From positions 434,001 through 498,000 of the forward strand of contig NZ_WJXZ01000009.1 in NCBI RefSeq assembly GCF_009668025.1: 64,000 nt of DNA, read 5' to 3'. The stretch's first letter is position 1. Each line of letters begins with the position of its first letter. The notes under the pieces were generated by a model, which did no database searches, had not been told where the DNA came from, and worked only from the letters and a program-made list of their open reading frames with translations. This DNA comes from Larkinella terrae (GTDB taxonomy: Bacteria > Bacteroidota > Bacteroidia > Cytophagales > Spirosomataceae). The position numbers and the translations under genes are program-made. Shown one piece after another: positions 44,184 to 53,243 of the stretch.

Positions 44184-45211
44184 CAGATGGCAGAAATGAT
44201 GGGTAAATGAACGCTGAATTCGCTTTCCGAACGCACTATCTCAATGGGTTTTCCGGTCAGCAGTCGGAAACGGTTTTCCAGATTTGGGAGCCCCGTTCCG
44301 GTGCCGTCGGCGGGTTCCGGTTTGGGTTGATTTCCGTTGCTGACGCGAATCGAGTTGCGGAGCGGATCAATCGTCAGGTTAATACGGAGCGGTTTTGCGC
44401 CGGAAACAATGTTGTGTTTAACGGCATTTTCGATGAGCATTTGCAACGACATGGGCGGAATCAGCCAGGACGCCTGGGGCGGCAAGTCATTCACAATCTG
44501 TAAATTATTCCCGAACCGCATGGTCAGCAAAAACGAATAGGCGTTTGTAAACTGCATTTCTTCCGAAAAAGGCACCAGTTCCCGGTTTTGAACCTGCAAC
44601 GAATACCGTAATACCTGCGACAATTTCACGAGATAAGGCTGCGTATTGGCACTTCCCTCCCGAATCAGCGAGCTGAGTGTATTGAGCGAATTGAAAAGAA
44701 AATGAGGGTTCAACTGGGCGCGAAGACCGTCGAGCTGCGCTTGCAGACTCTCCTGTTTCAGCCATTCGTTTTCGGCCTGAATCAACCGGTTTTGATGCAA
44801 AACCGTCAGGAAATTCGCGACGAGCAAGGCTGTTCCCCAGACGAAAAATGTCCGGAAGTAGGTTGTAACCAACAGCAGAATGGGCCGTTCGGGATACCAG
44901 AGCAACATGATTGCAACGAAAAGGGCGGTCGTGATCAGAAACAACAGGAAATTGACGCCGTACCAACCCAGCAGATTTAACCGGGACTGGTAGCGTTTAT
45001 GGAGCAGCGCGTACCGGTTTAGCTCGATGAAAAAAAAGGTAAAGGCAACGTGAAAAACCAGTCGGGACAGCAGGAAAACCGCATCCGGCAAACCGGGAAA
45101 AATTGCTAGTTGAGATCGGTTCGCCAGCCGGATTAAAGGCAGGTTCACCAGCAATGCAATGATGACTGACGCAATTCCGGCAATCTGACGATAGGAAAAA
45201 CGGGCGTTCAT
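44183..45211 (-). CDS. LytS-type sensor histidine kinase
   Basis: A 342-residue membrane kinase with four N-terminal hydrophobic segments (about 8-140) and no large sensor domain. The kinase core has LRAQLNPHFLFNSLNTL (His170 phosphorylated), the N-box-like PPMSLQMLIENAVKHNI and the G-box GTGLPNLENRF. It forms a two-component system with the overlapping LytTR regulator downstream. Just before the ATG there is a GCTGCA/TGCAGC inverted repeat (45212-45227) that could be an operator. Confidence 0.93.
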   Translation of the reverse strand: MNARFSYRQIAGIASVIIALLVNLPLIRLANRSQLAIFPGLPDAVFLLSRLVFHVAFTFFFIELNRYALLHKRYQSRLNLLGWYGVNFLLFLITTALFVAIMLLWYPERPILLLVTTYFRTFFVWGTALLVANFLTVLHQNRLIQAENEWLKQESLQAQLDGLRAQLNPHFLFNSLNTLSSLIREGSANTQPYLVKLSQVLRYSLQVQNRELVPFSEEMQFTNAYSFLLTMRFGNNLQIVNDLPPQASWLIPPMSLQMLIENAVKHNIVSGAKPLRINLTIDPLRNSIRVSNGNQPKPEPADGTGTGLPNLENRFRLLTGKPIEIVRSESEFSVHLPIISAI

Positions 45212-45307
45212 GCTGCAAATATGCAGCCTTTGGTGAGCAAAGCGGTGGGAATTAAAGTCAAACTGGAAAAATCAACGGTCAACCGTCCGGTTGGGCAGGT
45301 AAAACCG

Positions 45308-46381
45308 CTACTCGCCCGCACGCTCCAGAATATCGGCAGTTTCTTCCAGATCATCTTTTTCAGGTTCCGGAATGTCGCGGACCACCGCTTCGGGAGCAAA
45401 CGCGAGCGAAACCAGGATCGGGAAATGGTCAGAACCGCAATTGGGCAACCGGCGGATGGATCGCAGGCGGAAGTGATGAGACACGAAGATGTGATCGAGC
45501 GGCCAGCGCAGAAAGAAATACTTCGCATGAAACGTGTTATACAAGCCTCGACCCACGCGCGGGTCAAAAAGGCCGCTGATTCGCTGAAAAAGCCGCGTGG
45601 AATGCGACCAGGCCACGTCGTTGAGATCACCGGCGACAATCACCGGATCTTTCAGTTGGCGAACCTCTTTGCCGACCACCAGCAATTCCGCATCCCGCTC
45701 CGTCGACCGGTAATGTTCCGTTGGGCTGGGCGGCATGGGGTGAATACCGTAAAAATGAATCAGTTGCCCGGATTTCAGTTCAAGCTGAGCGTAAATCGAG
45801 GGTATATCGTCCTGAATCAAAAACCGCAATTCCCGGTGGCGAATCGGCAGTCGCGAATAGAACAACAGGCCGTAGGTATTTTCGAGCGGGTGCAAAATCC
45901 GGTACGGAAACTGACTTTCAATCGGTTCCATCGCTTTCTGCCACCGCTCATTTGCTTCCAGAATCATCACCACATCCGGCTTGTGCTTTTCAACCAGCTT
46001 TAATACGTCTGGGCATTTCGTGTTTTCCATGAACACATTGGCGTTCAGAATCCGGATCGTGTTGAGGTCAGGATGGCCATCCGCCGACGATTTCCGAACG
46101 TATTTTACCTCCTTCCGATGCAGGGGCGTAAACCGGTAAATCAGCCAGGCTTCGTACAGCATGGCAGCCACCAGCCCCGTCATCGACAGCACCATCGGCC
46201 ATTCCGTATTCCGACTGAGGGCGACCCAACCGAGCAGCCCAATGGCCGCCAGCACCGTCAGCTGAAGGTGAGGGAAATCCCAAATGCGAATCCACCAGGC
46301 GTCAACCCGAATGAGGTGGATAAAGGAAATTGTAGTAATCAACAGGGCGTAACCAATCAGGAAATAGTCTACAGGGTTCAT
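45308..46381 (-). CDS. Membrane-anchored endonuclease/exonuclease/phosphatase family protein
   Basis: A 357-residue protein with three N-terminal hydrophobic segments (about 4-85), then an EEP-fold catalytic domain. Visible motifs are IRILNANVFMENT (conserved Asn), VVMILEANERW (metal-binding Glu), VIVAGDLNDVAWS (Asp and Asn) and the terminal GSDHFPILV (Asp-His pair). Such membrane-anchored EEP proteins in Bacteroidetes are thought to hydrolyse phosphodiesters outside the cytoplasm; the substrate is not known. It is a single minus-strand gene between the endonuclease III-like gene and the LytS gene. Confidence 0.88.
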   Translation of the reverse strand: MNPVDYFLIGYALLITTISFIHLIRVDAWWIRIWDFPHLQLTVLAAIGLLGWVALSRNTEWPMVLSMTGLVAAMLYEAWLIYRFTPLHRKEVKYVRKSSADGHPDLNTIRILNANVFMENTKCPDVLKLVEKHKPDVVMILEANERWQKAMEPIESQFPYRILHPLENTYGLLFYSRLPIRHRELRFLIQDDIPSIYAQLELKSGQLIHFYGIHPMPPSPTEHYRSTERDAELLVVGKEVRQLKDPVIVAGDLNDVAWSHSTRLFQRISGLFDPRVGRGLYNTFHAKYFFLRWPLDHIFVSHHFRLRSIRRLPNCGSDHFPILVSLAFAPEAVVRDIPEPEKDDLEETADILERAGE

Positions 46382-46436
46382 TCAGGGTTCAGAACTGCGG
46401 TTACATTGGAACTCAAAACAAGGCAAGTTAATGTTT

Positions 46437-47117
46437 TCAGGATTGTTTTTTAAAATAATCACAATGCGGGTTCAGGACGCACTGCCCGCATCTGGGATAA
46501 CTCCAGGTGCAAACCCGCTGACCGTGCCAGTAAAAGTGCTTGTGGAAATTGAACAAGACTGTTGCGTCCTGCGGTAGATAGGCCAGCAAAAGGCCGTGCG
46601 CCTTCTCTGCGCTCACTTTCGGGCCAATGATTCCCAACCGTTGCGTTACGCGGTGAACGTGGGTATCGACCGGTAAAACCGGTTTTTGAAAATTGAAAAG
46701 CAGCAGAAGGGTTGCGGTTTTCAGCCCGACTCCCGGCAGGGCCGTTAGCCAGGCCATCGCGTCTTCGGTGGTCATCTCGCGTAAAAAATCGACGTTCGCT
46801 TCTCCACGTTCGGCAATGATCCGGGCCAGAATCTGCTTGATCCAGGGCGCTTTTACTTCGGGATAATTCGACGTCTGAATGGCTTCGGTTAGTTCGGCCA
46901 CCGGTGCATCCCGAATCGCTTCCCAGGAACCAAACCGCTCCAGCATCGTGCGGTAAGCCGTCATCTCGTTGGCGTGCGTCGTCCGGTGCGACAAAACCGT
47001 GGCAATCAGTTCATGCATCGGATCCAGCCGACCATAAATGGCCTGAATGCCGTAGTGCTGGTTCAGGATTTCGTGCACCAGCCAGGTTTTTTGGGCGACA
47101 TCAATGGCTGTCATCAA
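46437..47117 (-). CDS. Endonuclease III-like DNA glycosylase
   Basis: A 226-residue HhH-GPD DNA glycosylase. The helix-hairpin-helix is ALPGVGLKTATLLL with the catalytic Lys133, and the conserved Asp151 is in PVDTHVHRVTQRLG. The C-terminal iron-sulphur loop is complete: Cys203, Cys210, Cys213, Cys219 with the standard 6-2-5 spacing. It excises oxidised bases and nicks at abasic sites in base excision repair. The sequence is related to but not identical in style to classical nth (for example LSHRTTHANEMTAY replaces the usual LSAQTTD), so it may be a second paralogue. Confidence 0.88.
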   Translation of the reverse strand: MMTAIDVAQKTWLVHEILNQHYGIQAIYGRLDPMHELIATVLSHRTTHANEMTAYRTMLERFGSWEAIRDAPVAELTEAIQTSNYPEVKAPWIKQILARIIAERGEANVDFLREMTTEDAMAWLTALPGVGLKTATLLLLFNFQKPVLPVDTHVHRVTQRLGIIGPKVSAEKAHGLLLAYLPQDATVLFNFHKHFYWHGQRVCTWSYPRCGQCVLNPHCDYFKKQS

Positions 47118-47179
47118 AAAATGTTAAGTTGTTTTTTCAAGAACAACTCAATGTTTATCGACTTGGTTATTTGTCGTGT

Positions 47180-47187
47180 TACTTTTG
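47180..47187 (+). promoter_or_regulatory. Candidate -7 box of the TonB receptor gene
   Basis: TACTTTTG matches TAnnTTTG and lies 22 bases before the ATG at 47210. The nearest TTG is 14 bases upstream, shorter than usual, so only the -7 box is well supported. It also argues for the start at 47210. Confidence 0.45.
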
Positions 47188-47209
47188 CGGATCAATTCCT
47201 GAATCACAA

Positions 47210-49588
47210 ATGAAGAACACGTCCTTTCGCACTTCTTTTTTCCTGTTTTTATTGGCTTTCCTGGCCTTGACCGGTTTTTCCCAAACGCCCACCCAAACCA
47301 TCCGGGGGATTGTGTACGATGCCAGCCAGAGTCGTCCGCTGGTGGGGGCGTCGGTAACCCTGAAGAATTTGCAAACGGGGAACACCAGTTCGGGCACCAT
47401 TACCGACGATCAGGGCCGGTTTCGTTTTGCAAACGTTCCGATTGGCCGCCATCAGCTCACGGTGTCGTTTGTGGGCTACGAAACCAGTATCATTAACGAA
47501 GTGCTGGTCGAGTCGGGCAAGGAACAGGTGCTGGAAGTGAACCTGCAACCGGGCGTGACGCAACTGGGGGAAGCCACGGCCGTCGGAACCCGAACCGACC
47601 GCACCATCAGCGCCGAACACATCACGATTGAACAGGTATTGCGGTTTCCGGCGAGCTACCTCGATCCGGCGCGACTGGCAACGGCTTATGCGGGCGTGGT
47701 CACGACCAACGACGGCACGAATATCAATTCCGTACGGGGAAATTCGCCCAACAGCCTGATCTGGCGACTGGAAGGCGTTGAAATTGTTAATCCTAACCAC
47801 CAGAGCAACGCCGGAACCATCGGCGACCGGCCCACGGCTTCGGGCGGTGGGGTCAATATTCTGAGCGCCCAATTGCTGGGCACAACCCGGTTTCTGACCG
47901 GTGCTTTTTCGCCGGAATACGGCAATACGGTCGGGAGCGTCATGGACATGAGCCTGCGCCCAGGAAATAACGAACGCCATGAATTCATCGCCCAGGCCGG
48001 TTTGATTGGCGTGGATCTGGCGGCCGAGGGGCCGATTTCGAAGCAGAAAGGATCATCGTATCTGGTCAATTACCGGTATTCGTTTACGGGCTTGCTCGGT
48101 GCGCTGGGCGTTACCTTCGGCGGAGAAGACATCCGGTTTCACGATTTGTCTTTTAACCTGAATTTCCCGACCAAAAAAGGCGGACGGTTTACGGTATTTG
48201 GCCTGGGTGGTACGAGCAGCAACGTATTCAATCCGCTGGCCGAAGCCGTACAGGAACAGGATAAAGACCGGAACTACATTACCTACAAAACACGCATGGC
48301 CGCCGGTGGTCTGACCTACTCCCAACCCATCGGGTCGCGGCTGCTGTGGAAAACCGCCCTGGTGGTTTCGGCCAACAGCAGCAGCCGGAACCAGGAATTT
48401 CCGGGCAGTCCGCGCTTTCAGGCCGATTACCAGATGGACGACCAAACGGGTTCCCGGTCGACCTTAACCTCTTCACTGAATTACCGGATTAACGAGCGTA
48501 ACAGTGTTAAGGCGGGTCTGTTTCTGACCTACGCTGACAATTCGGTCGACATTCTGCGTGGCTCGGCTCCGCTCGTTACCAGTTCGGCCAATAACACCCT
48601 GTTTGCGGGTTCGCTCCACGGCTGGATGGTTCAGCCTTACATCAATTACCAATGGTTACCCGTTGATAAAGTGACGGTTAACGCCGGTTTATTCTACAAT
48701 ACCTTTACCTTCAACAAAAGCCAGTCGCTGGAACCTCGGGCTTCGATCCGCTGGGAAGTCCTGCCCGGGAAAGCCTTGTCAGTGGCTTATGGTTTGCACA
48801 GCCAGCAGCAGCTCCCGCAAGTCTACTTGTCGAAAAGCCGCTTGCCAACTCCGCCAATTTACAACAACGAATCGCTCGGGTTTACCAAAGCGCACCACCT
48901 CGTTGCGGGCTACACCCACCAGCTTTCGCCGGATAGCTACTGGAAGATGGAGGGGTATTCACAAATGCTATTCGATGTTCCCGTCAGCAGCCTGCCGGGG
49001 AGCAACTTTTCGGCTTTGAATCTGATTGAAGCGTACGTCGATCAGCCGCTGATTAACGCCGGAAAAGGCCGGAACCGGGGCGTGGAGCTGACGTACCAGA
49101 AGTATCTATCGAAGAATTATTACGTGCTGGTGTCGGGGTCGGTTTATGAGTCAAAATACAAAGCGGCTGACAACATCTGGCGCAGCACGCGCTTCGACGG
49201 CGGTTTTACGAGTGGCGTAACGGCCGGAAAAGAATGGACCAAAAGCCGGGAAACCCGCAGCCGGATCTGGGGCGTCAACGGGCGGCTTTCGTACCTGGGC
49301 GGTTTGCGCGACCGGCCTATCGACCCGGTTTTGTCGAAGCAGGCCAGCACGACGGTTTACGGCAGCGACGTTTTCAGCGTCCGGTTCCCCAATTATTTCC
49401 GCGCCGATTTGCGGGTGTACTGGAAAAAGAGCAAAGCCCGCTACAGCCGCACGCTCTCCGTCGATCTGCAAAACCTGACGAGTGCCCAGAATGCGTTTTA
49501 CAGTTATTTTGACGCGTTTCAGGGGAAAGTGGTTCAGAAATACCAATTGGGCCTGATTCCGGTGATTAATTACCGCTGGGAGTTTTGA
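47210..49588 (+). CDS. TonB-dependent outer-membrane receptor
   Basis: A 792-residue receptor. The ATG at 47210 (MKNTSFRTSFFLFLLAFLALTGF) gives a signal peptide; the frame is open far upstream but that part overlaps the antisense glycosylase gene. A carboxypeptidase-regulatory-like domain (IRGIVYDASQSRPLVGASV) comes first, then a plug (SVRGNSPNSLIWRLEGVEI) and a beta-barrel ending LIPVINYRWEF. It has no STN domain and no SusD partner, so it is a stand-alone receptor rather than a SusC. The ligand could be a siderophore, metal complex or small peptide. It stands divergent from the glycosylase gene. Confidence 0.91.
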   Translation: MKNTSFRTSFFLFLLAFLALTGFSQTPTQTIRGIVYDASQSRPLVGASVTLKNLQTGNTSSGTITDDQGRFRFANVPIGRHQLTVSFVGYETSIINEVLVESGKEQVLEVNLQPGVTQLGEATAVGTRTDRTISAEHITIEQVLRFPASYLDPARLATAYAGVVTTNDGTNINSVRGNSPNSLIWRLEGVEIVNPNHQSNAGTIGDRPTASGGGVNILSAQLLGTTRFLTGAFSPEYGNTVGSVMDMSLRPGNNERHEFIAQAGLIGVDLAAEGPISKQKGSSYLVNYRYSFTGLLGALGVTFGGEDIRFHDLSFNLNFPTKKGGRFTVFGLGGTSSNVFNPLAEAVQEQDKDRNYITYKTRMAAGGLTYSQPIGSRLLWKTALVVSANSSSRNQEFPGSPRFQADYQMDDQTGSRSTLTSSLNYRINERNSVKAGLFLTYADNSVDILRGSAPLVTSSANNTLFAGSLHGWMVQPYINYQWLPVDKVTVNAGLFYNTFTFNKSQSLEPRASIRWEVLPGKALSVAYGLHSQQQLPQVYLSKSRLPTPPIYNNESLGFTKAHHLVAGYTHQLSPDSYWKMEGYSQMLFDVPVSSLPGSNFSALNLIEAYVDQPLINAGKGRNRGVELTYQKYLSKNYYVLVSGSVYESKYKAADNIWRSTRFDGGFTSGVTAGKEWTKSRETRSRIWGVNGRLSYLGGLRDRPIDPVLSKQASTTVYGSDVFSVRFPNYFRADLRVYWKKSKARYSRTLSVDLQNLTSAQNAFYSYFDAFQGKVVQKYQLGLIPVINYRWEF

Positions 49589-49686
49589 GGGTGATGGTCG
49601 CCAAAACCACCTCCAAGAATGTTTTATTTTTTCGTAAATTGCTGTTAAAACTATATTCTTTGGTTCGCAATTCGCAGTAGAAGTAT

Positions 49687-49911
49687 ATGGAAACAAAAAA
49701 GCAGCCTGAATCCATTCCTCCGCTTAAACGAGGGCAATGGAATAGTTACTCACCGGCCGACATCAAGCGGTGGGGAGTTCAACGTTTTCTGGATGAAGTT
49801 TGTGAAAAAGAGCCCATTCAGATTCCAGATTTAGGTTTTACCGAGGAAGAACAACAACGCATGGATCGAATATTGAAACAGGAAAAGGAAGCTTCAGCGA
49901 ATGGTTTTTGA
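49687..49911 (+). CDS. Probable antitoxin of a PIN-toxin pair
   Basis: A 74-residue acidic, helical protein (GQWNSYSPADIKRWGVQRFL, then LGFTEEEQQRMDRILKQE). It has no strong family motif, but its position directly before a PIN-domain gene with an 11-base overlap and its small charged character make it the likely antitoxin. The N-terminal Pro/Lys-rich stretch is unusual for VapB. No TAnnTTTG box was found close by. Confidence 0.7.
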   Translation: METKKQPESIPPLKRGQWNSYSPADIKRWGVQRFLDEVCEKEPIQIPDLGFTEEEQQRMDRILKQEKEASANGF

Positions 49912-50299
49912 TACCAATTTACTCATCGAACACATTCGTCGGCAGGAAGCACTACCTTCTCGCGCCGTCATTCCGGTTATTGTAGTGGGTGAATTAGAAG
50001 CTTTTGCTTTAAAAGCCGATTGGGGTTATCAAAAAGTTTCGTTCATGCAGAGACTTTTCGAGCGTTTCCCAATCATTGAGGTGAGTAGGGAAATAACAAC
50101 TTTTTATGCCCGAATTGATGCGTATAGCCAGGGCAATCTGCAGGGGCAACCTTTACCGCCCGGCTTATCAGCGAGAAATATGGGCAAAAATGATATATGG
50201 ATTGCAGCTTCTGCCCTTTATTTGGATTTAGAGCTTCATACCACAGACAACGATTTTAATCATTTGCCCCCACTCGGTCTCCGATTGGTTAAGTCTTGA
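49901..50299 (+). CDS. PIN domain toxin (VapC-like)
   Basis: A 132-residue PIN ribonuclease. The four-acid set is visible: Asp4 in MVFDTNLLIEHI, Glu29-30 region in VIVVGELEAFAL, Asp in GKNDIWIAASAL near 101 and Asp in TTDNDFNHLPP near 119. It forms an operon with the small gene upstream. Expected to cut tRNA or rRNA when freed. It differs in sequence from the PIN toxin at 29085, so the window has two unrelated modules. Confidence 0.86.
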   Translation: MVFDTNLLIEHIRRQEALPSRAVIPVIVVGELEAFALKADWGYQKVSFMQRLFERFPIIEVSREITTFYARIDAYSQGNLQGQPLPPGLSARNMGKNDIWIAASALYLDLELHTTDNDFNHLPPLGLRLVKS

Positions 50300-50467
50300 T
50301 TTTAATAATACACTTCGAACATTTTCAGACGTTTAAACAACTCTTCCAACACTTCAACCCGGTTTTTCCTCAATAGGTTAACTCTTTTGTTTTAAGGACT
50401 TTGCCAACGCAGTTAATTTGTGGTGTTCGATCAGCGAACACCACAACCCTTCAAACAACACTTACTG

Positions 50468-51058
50468 ATGAATACCAAATCACTCGGCATCATGGCGCTC
50501 GTTGGCGCGCCCTTTTTGTGCATCAACACGTACATCCACGTCCAGAATCACGGCGGACAGTTGGTTTACCACACCACTCCGCTCAGCGGTTTTTTGGGTA
50601 TTTTGTACATTTCGGGCTGGCTGTGCAGCATCATCGGCCTGCGTCGGCTCGGCGCTACGGGAGCGGATCGTTTCGGCCGGATTATTTCGCCCATTATTTT
50701 GAGTACGCTGACGCTCGCCAACATCTGGAACGTCTACGAGATGGTACTGCCCGAACATAATTCGATCCTCTACCGCCTGTTGGACGCGTTCTGGCCCATC
50801 AGCAACCTTGTCATGATCGGCGTTGGCATTGCCGTTGTCCGCGCCGGAAGACTCAGCGGCTGGAAACGCTACGTTCCGCTGGCCTGCGGCCTGTGGCTCC
50901 CGGTTACGGCCTTGTTATCGATTACGTTAAAAGACGCCGGTTTCCATATCGCCAATGGATACAGCGCCATCACCTGGACGCTGCTGGCCATCGTGGTCCT
51001 AACCGGAAGCGAGTCGATGATCGATCCCAAAGAGCCTGCCGTAGTCACGAATCCGTAA
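50468..51058 (+). CDS. Small polytopic membrane protein
   Basis: A 196-residue protein with about six hydrophobic segments (for example SLGIMALVGAPFLCINTYIH, GILYISGWLCSIIGL, ISPIILSTLTLANIWNVYEM, NLVMIGVGIAVV). The ATG at 50468 is preferred over a possible start at 50420 because it directly precedes the first span. No catalytic or transport motif is seen; family not recognised. A stable hairpin at 51064-51093 follows its stop. Confidence 0.72.
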   Translation: MNTKSLGIMALVGAPFLCINTYIHVQNHGGQLVYHTTPLSGFLGILYISGWLCSIIGLRRLGATGADRFGRIISPIILSTLTLANIWNVYEMVLPEHNSILYRLLDAFWPISNLVMIGVGIAVVRAGRLSGWKRYVPLACGLWLPVTALLSITLKDAGFHIANGYSAITWTLLAIVVLTGSESMIDPKEPAVVTNP

Positions 51059-51063
51059 AAGCG

Positions 51064-51093
51064 CCAATAGCCAGTTTAAAAGCTGGCTATTGG
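51064..51093 (+). terminator. Hairpin after the membrane-protein gene
   Basis: Perfect 11-base arms (CCAATAGCCAG with CTGGCTATTGG) around an 8-base loop begin five bases after the stop codon. The position suggests a terminator, although no T run follows. Confidence 0.6.
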
Positions 51094-51220
51094 AGAAAAT
51101 CGGGAAAGAATACGATAACGGTTGGGCAAACCGCTGATTTTCCTCATAAAATCAGATCCATTCCGGCGGTAGGTTTGTTCGTTATTTCAAACAGACCATT
51201 CGTCAATCCGTTTCCATCGT

Positions 51221-52510
51221 ATGCATCAGGTTCCCATCGTCAGTCCGGAACAGGCCGTAGCGGTAATCCAATCCGGTAACCGGGTCTTTATTCACAGTGT
51301 CGCTCAAACGCCCCATCGACTCATTGCGGCCATGGTGGAAAGGGCCACGTCTTCCCAATTGCGAGATATTGAAGTCTGCCATATGCACACGGAAGGGCAC
51401 CTGCCCTATTGCGAAGAGCAGTATGCGGGCATTTTCAAGCCCAATTCGTTCTTTATCGGAGCGAATATGCGGAAACAGGTCAACGTGGGGATTGCCGATT
51501 ACGTCCCGATTTTTCTGAGCGAAATTCCGTTGCTGTTCCAGCGCAACATCTTACCGCTCGATGTTGCACTGGTGCAGGTTTCACCGCCCGACCAGCACGG
51601 TTTTTGCTCCCTCGGTCCGTCGGTGGATATTTCGTTGAGCGCGGTCAAAACCGCTAAATACGTTATTGCCCAGATCAACCCGAACGTGCCCCGCACCCAC
51701 GGCGACGGTATCATTCACGTCAACACCCTCTACGCGGCCATTGAATGCGACGATCCGCTGTACGAAATGCCATTGAAACCCGCCACGCCCACGGAGCAGA
51801 AAATTGGCCGTTTCGTGGCCGAACTGGTCGAAGACGGTGCCACGCTACAAATGGGCATTGGCGGCATTCCGAATGCGGTTCTGGCCGAATTGCGCCATCA
51901 CCGGCAACTGGGCATTCATACCGAGATGTTTTCCGACGGCGTGATTGACCTGGTAGAGCGGGGCGTGATCACCAACGAGCGCAAAAAAGCAATTCCGTAT
52001 AAACTGGTTTCCTGTTTTGCAATGGGAACCCGCCGATTATACGATTTTATCGACGATAATCCCGGCGTTGTGATGAAGGAAGTGACCTACACCAATGACA
52101 CGGCCATCATTCGACGGAATCCAAAAGTGACGGCCATCAACAGTGCCATCGAGGTGGATCTGACGGGGCAGGTCTGCGCCGACACCATCGGAACGTACCA
52201 GTATTCGGGCGTGGGCGGCCAGATGGATTTTGTGCGGGGCGCATCGCTTTCGGAAGGCGGAAAACCGATCATTGCCCTTCCCTCCGTGACTAAAAACGGG
52301 GAAAGCAAAATTGTCTCGTTCCTGAAAGAAGGCGCTGGCGTAACGACCACCCGCGCCCACGTTCACTACATTGTGACTGAATATGGTGTTGCGTATCTCT
52401 ACGGAAAAAACCTGCGCCAGCGGGCTCAGGCGCTGATCAACATCGCCCACCCCGACCACCGCGAGTTCCTGGCACGTCAGGCGTACGAACGGTTTAAAGT
52501 GTTTGGGTAA
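51221..52510 (+). CDS. Acetyl-CoA hydrolase/transferase family CoA-transferase
   Basis: A 429-residue enzyme of the 4-hydroxybutyrate/butyryl CoA-transferase group. It has two Rossmann-like halves; the motif QMGIGGIPNAVLAEL (about 210-224) binds CoA and HTEMFSDGV holds the catalytic Glu235 that forms the glutamyl-CoA intermediate. The end has VVTEYGVAYLYGKNLRQRA-like residues (EYGVAYLYGKNL) common to the family. It moves CoA between short-chain acids in the cytosol; the acyl partner is not determined by sequence. Its 3' end overlaps the convergent pseudouridine synthase gene by 17 bases. Confidence 0.92.
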   Translation: MHQVPIVSPEQAVAVIQSGNRVFIHSVAQTPHRLIAAMVERATSSQLRDIEVCHMHTEGHLPYCEEQYAGIFKPNSFFIGANMRKQVNVGIADYVPIFLSEIPLLFQRNILPLDVALVQVSPPDQHGFCSLGPSVDISLSAVKTAKYVIAQINPNVPRTHGDGIIHVNTLYAAIECDDPLYEMPLKPATPTEQKIGRFVAELVEDGATLQMGIGGIPNAVLAELRHHRQLGIHTEMFSDGVIDLVERGVITNERKKAIPYKLVSCFAMGTRRLYDFIDDNPGVVMKEVTYTNDTAIIRRNPKVTAINSAIEVDLTGQVCADTIGTYQYSGVGGQMDFVRGASLSEGGKPIIALPSVTKNGESKIVSFLKEGAGVTTTRAHVHYIVTEYGVAYLYGKNLRQRAQALINIAHPDHREFLARQAYERFKVFG

Positions 52511-53243
52511 GTTCAGGTTTTTCCCCGAACAAAACCGCCAGCATCCGTTTAAATTCCGATTGAACCGGGGCCGAAATCACGATTTCCTTTGCCGAAACCG
52601 GGTGGTGAAACCGAATCCGATTGGCGTGTAAAAGCATCGTATTCATCGCGTACTGTTCCAGAAACAGCCGGTTTTGCTTGTTGCAGCCGTGGGGTCGGTC
52701 GCCAATGATCGGGTGAAAAATGTGCGCCAGATGCTTCCGGAGCTGGTGAAACCGACCGGTAGTCGGCGTCAGCTCGACGAGCGAATAGCGGGATGTCGGG
52801 TGTTTTCCGAACGGAACCGGCACTTCCGTGCGCCGAAGTGTTTTTAGTTTGGTAAACGCTTCCTGAACCAGCCCGTCGTCGCGCCGGAGCGGGTAATCGA
52901 TTTCCAGTTCGTCGGCGGTATAGCCCCGCACAATCGCCAGATACGTTTTCTGAATATCTCCCTCGGCAAACCGCTGCTGCATAATCGAATTCATAGCTTC
53001 ACTCAAGGCGAAAAGCAGAATTCCGCCGGTTTTACGGTCCAGCCGGTGAACGGGATACACGCGTTGCCCTAATTGATCGCGGAGCAACTGAACGGCAAAC
53101 GCGCTGGCATCGCTGGCAATCATCGACCGGTGAACGAGTAAACCGTGCGGTTTATTAATTGCCACCAGATCAGGAGATTGGTAACGGATTTCGAGCGGTT
53201 TTCGCTCCTGAATTACTTCCAAAACCGGTTGCTCCTCTCCCAT
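52494..53243 (-). CDS. RluA-family pseudouridine synthase
   Basis: A 249-residue enzyme that turns uridine into pseudouridine in tRNA or rRNA. It lacks an S4 domain. The active-site block is YPVHRLDRKTGGILLF with the catalytic Asp, preceded by VAINKPHGLLVHRS and followed by the RLU motif TGRFHQLRKHLAHI. The short, S4-free form resembles TruC (tRNA U65). The start is the ATG at 53243, whose first base is the last of the GH5 stop (TGATG), so translation is probably coupled to the GH5 gene, though their roles look unrelated. Confidence 0.92.
   Translation of the reverse strand: MGEEQPVLEVIQERKPLEIRYQSPDLVAINKPHGLLVHRSMIASDASAFAVQLLRDQLGQRVYPVHRLDRKTGGILLFALSEAMNSIMQQRFAEGDIQKTYLAIVRGYTADELEIDYPLRRDDGLVQEAFTKLKTLRRTEVPVPFGKHPTSRYSLVELTPTTGRFHQLRKHLAHIFHPIIGDRPHGCNKQNRLFLEQYAMNTMLLHANRIRFHHPVSAKEIVISAPVQSEFKRMLAVLFGEKPELTQTL

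Noticed and set aside
45221-46003. 260-codon plus-strand open frame
   Set aside because: Antisense to the EEP-family gene, whose active-site motifs are intact.
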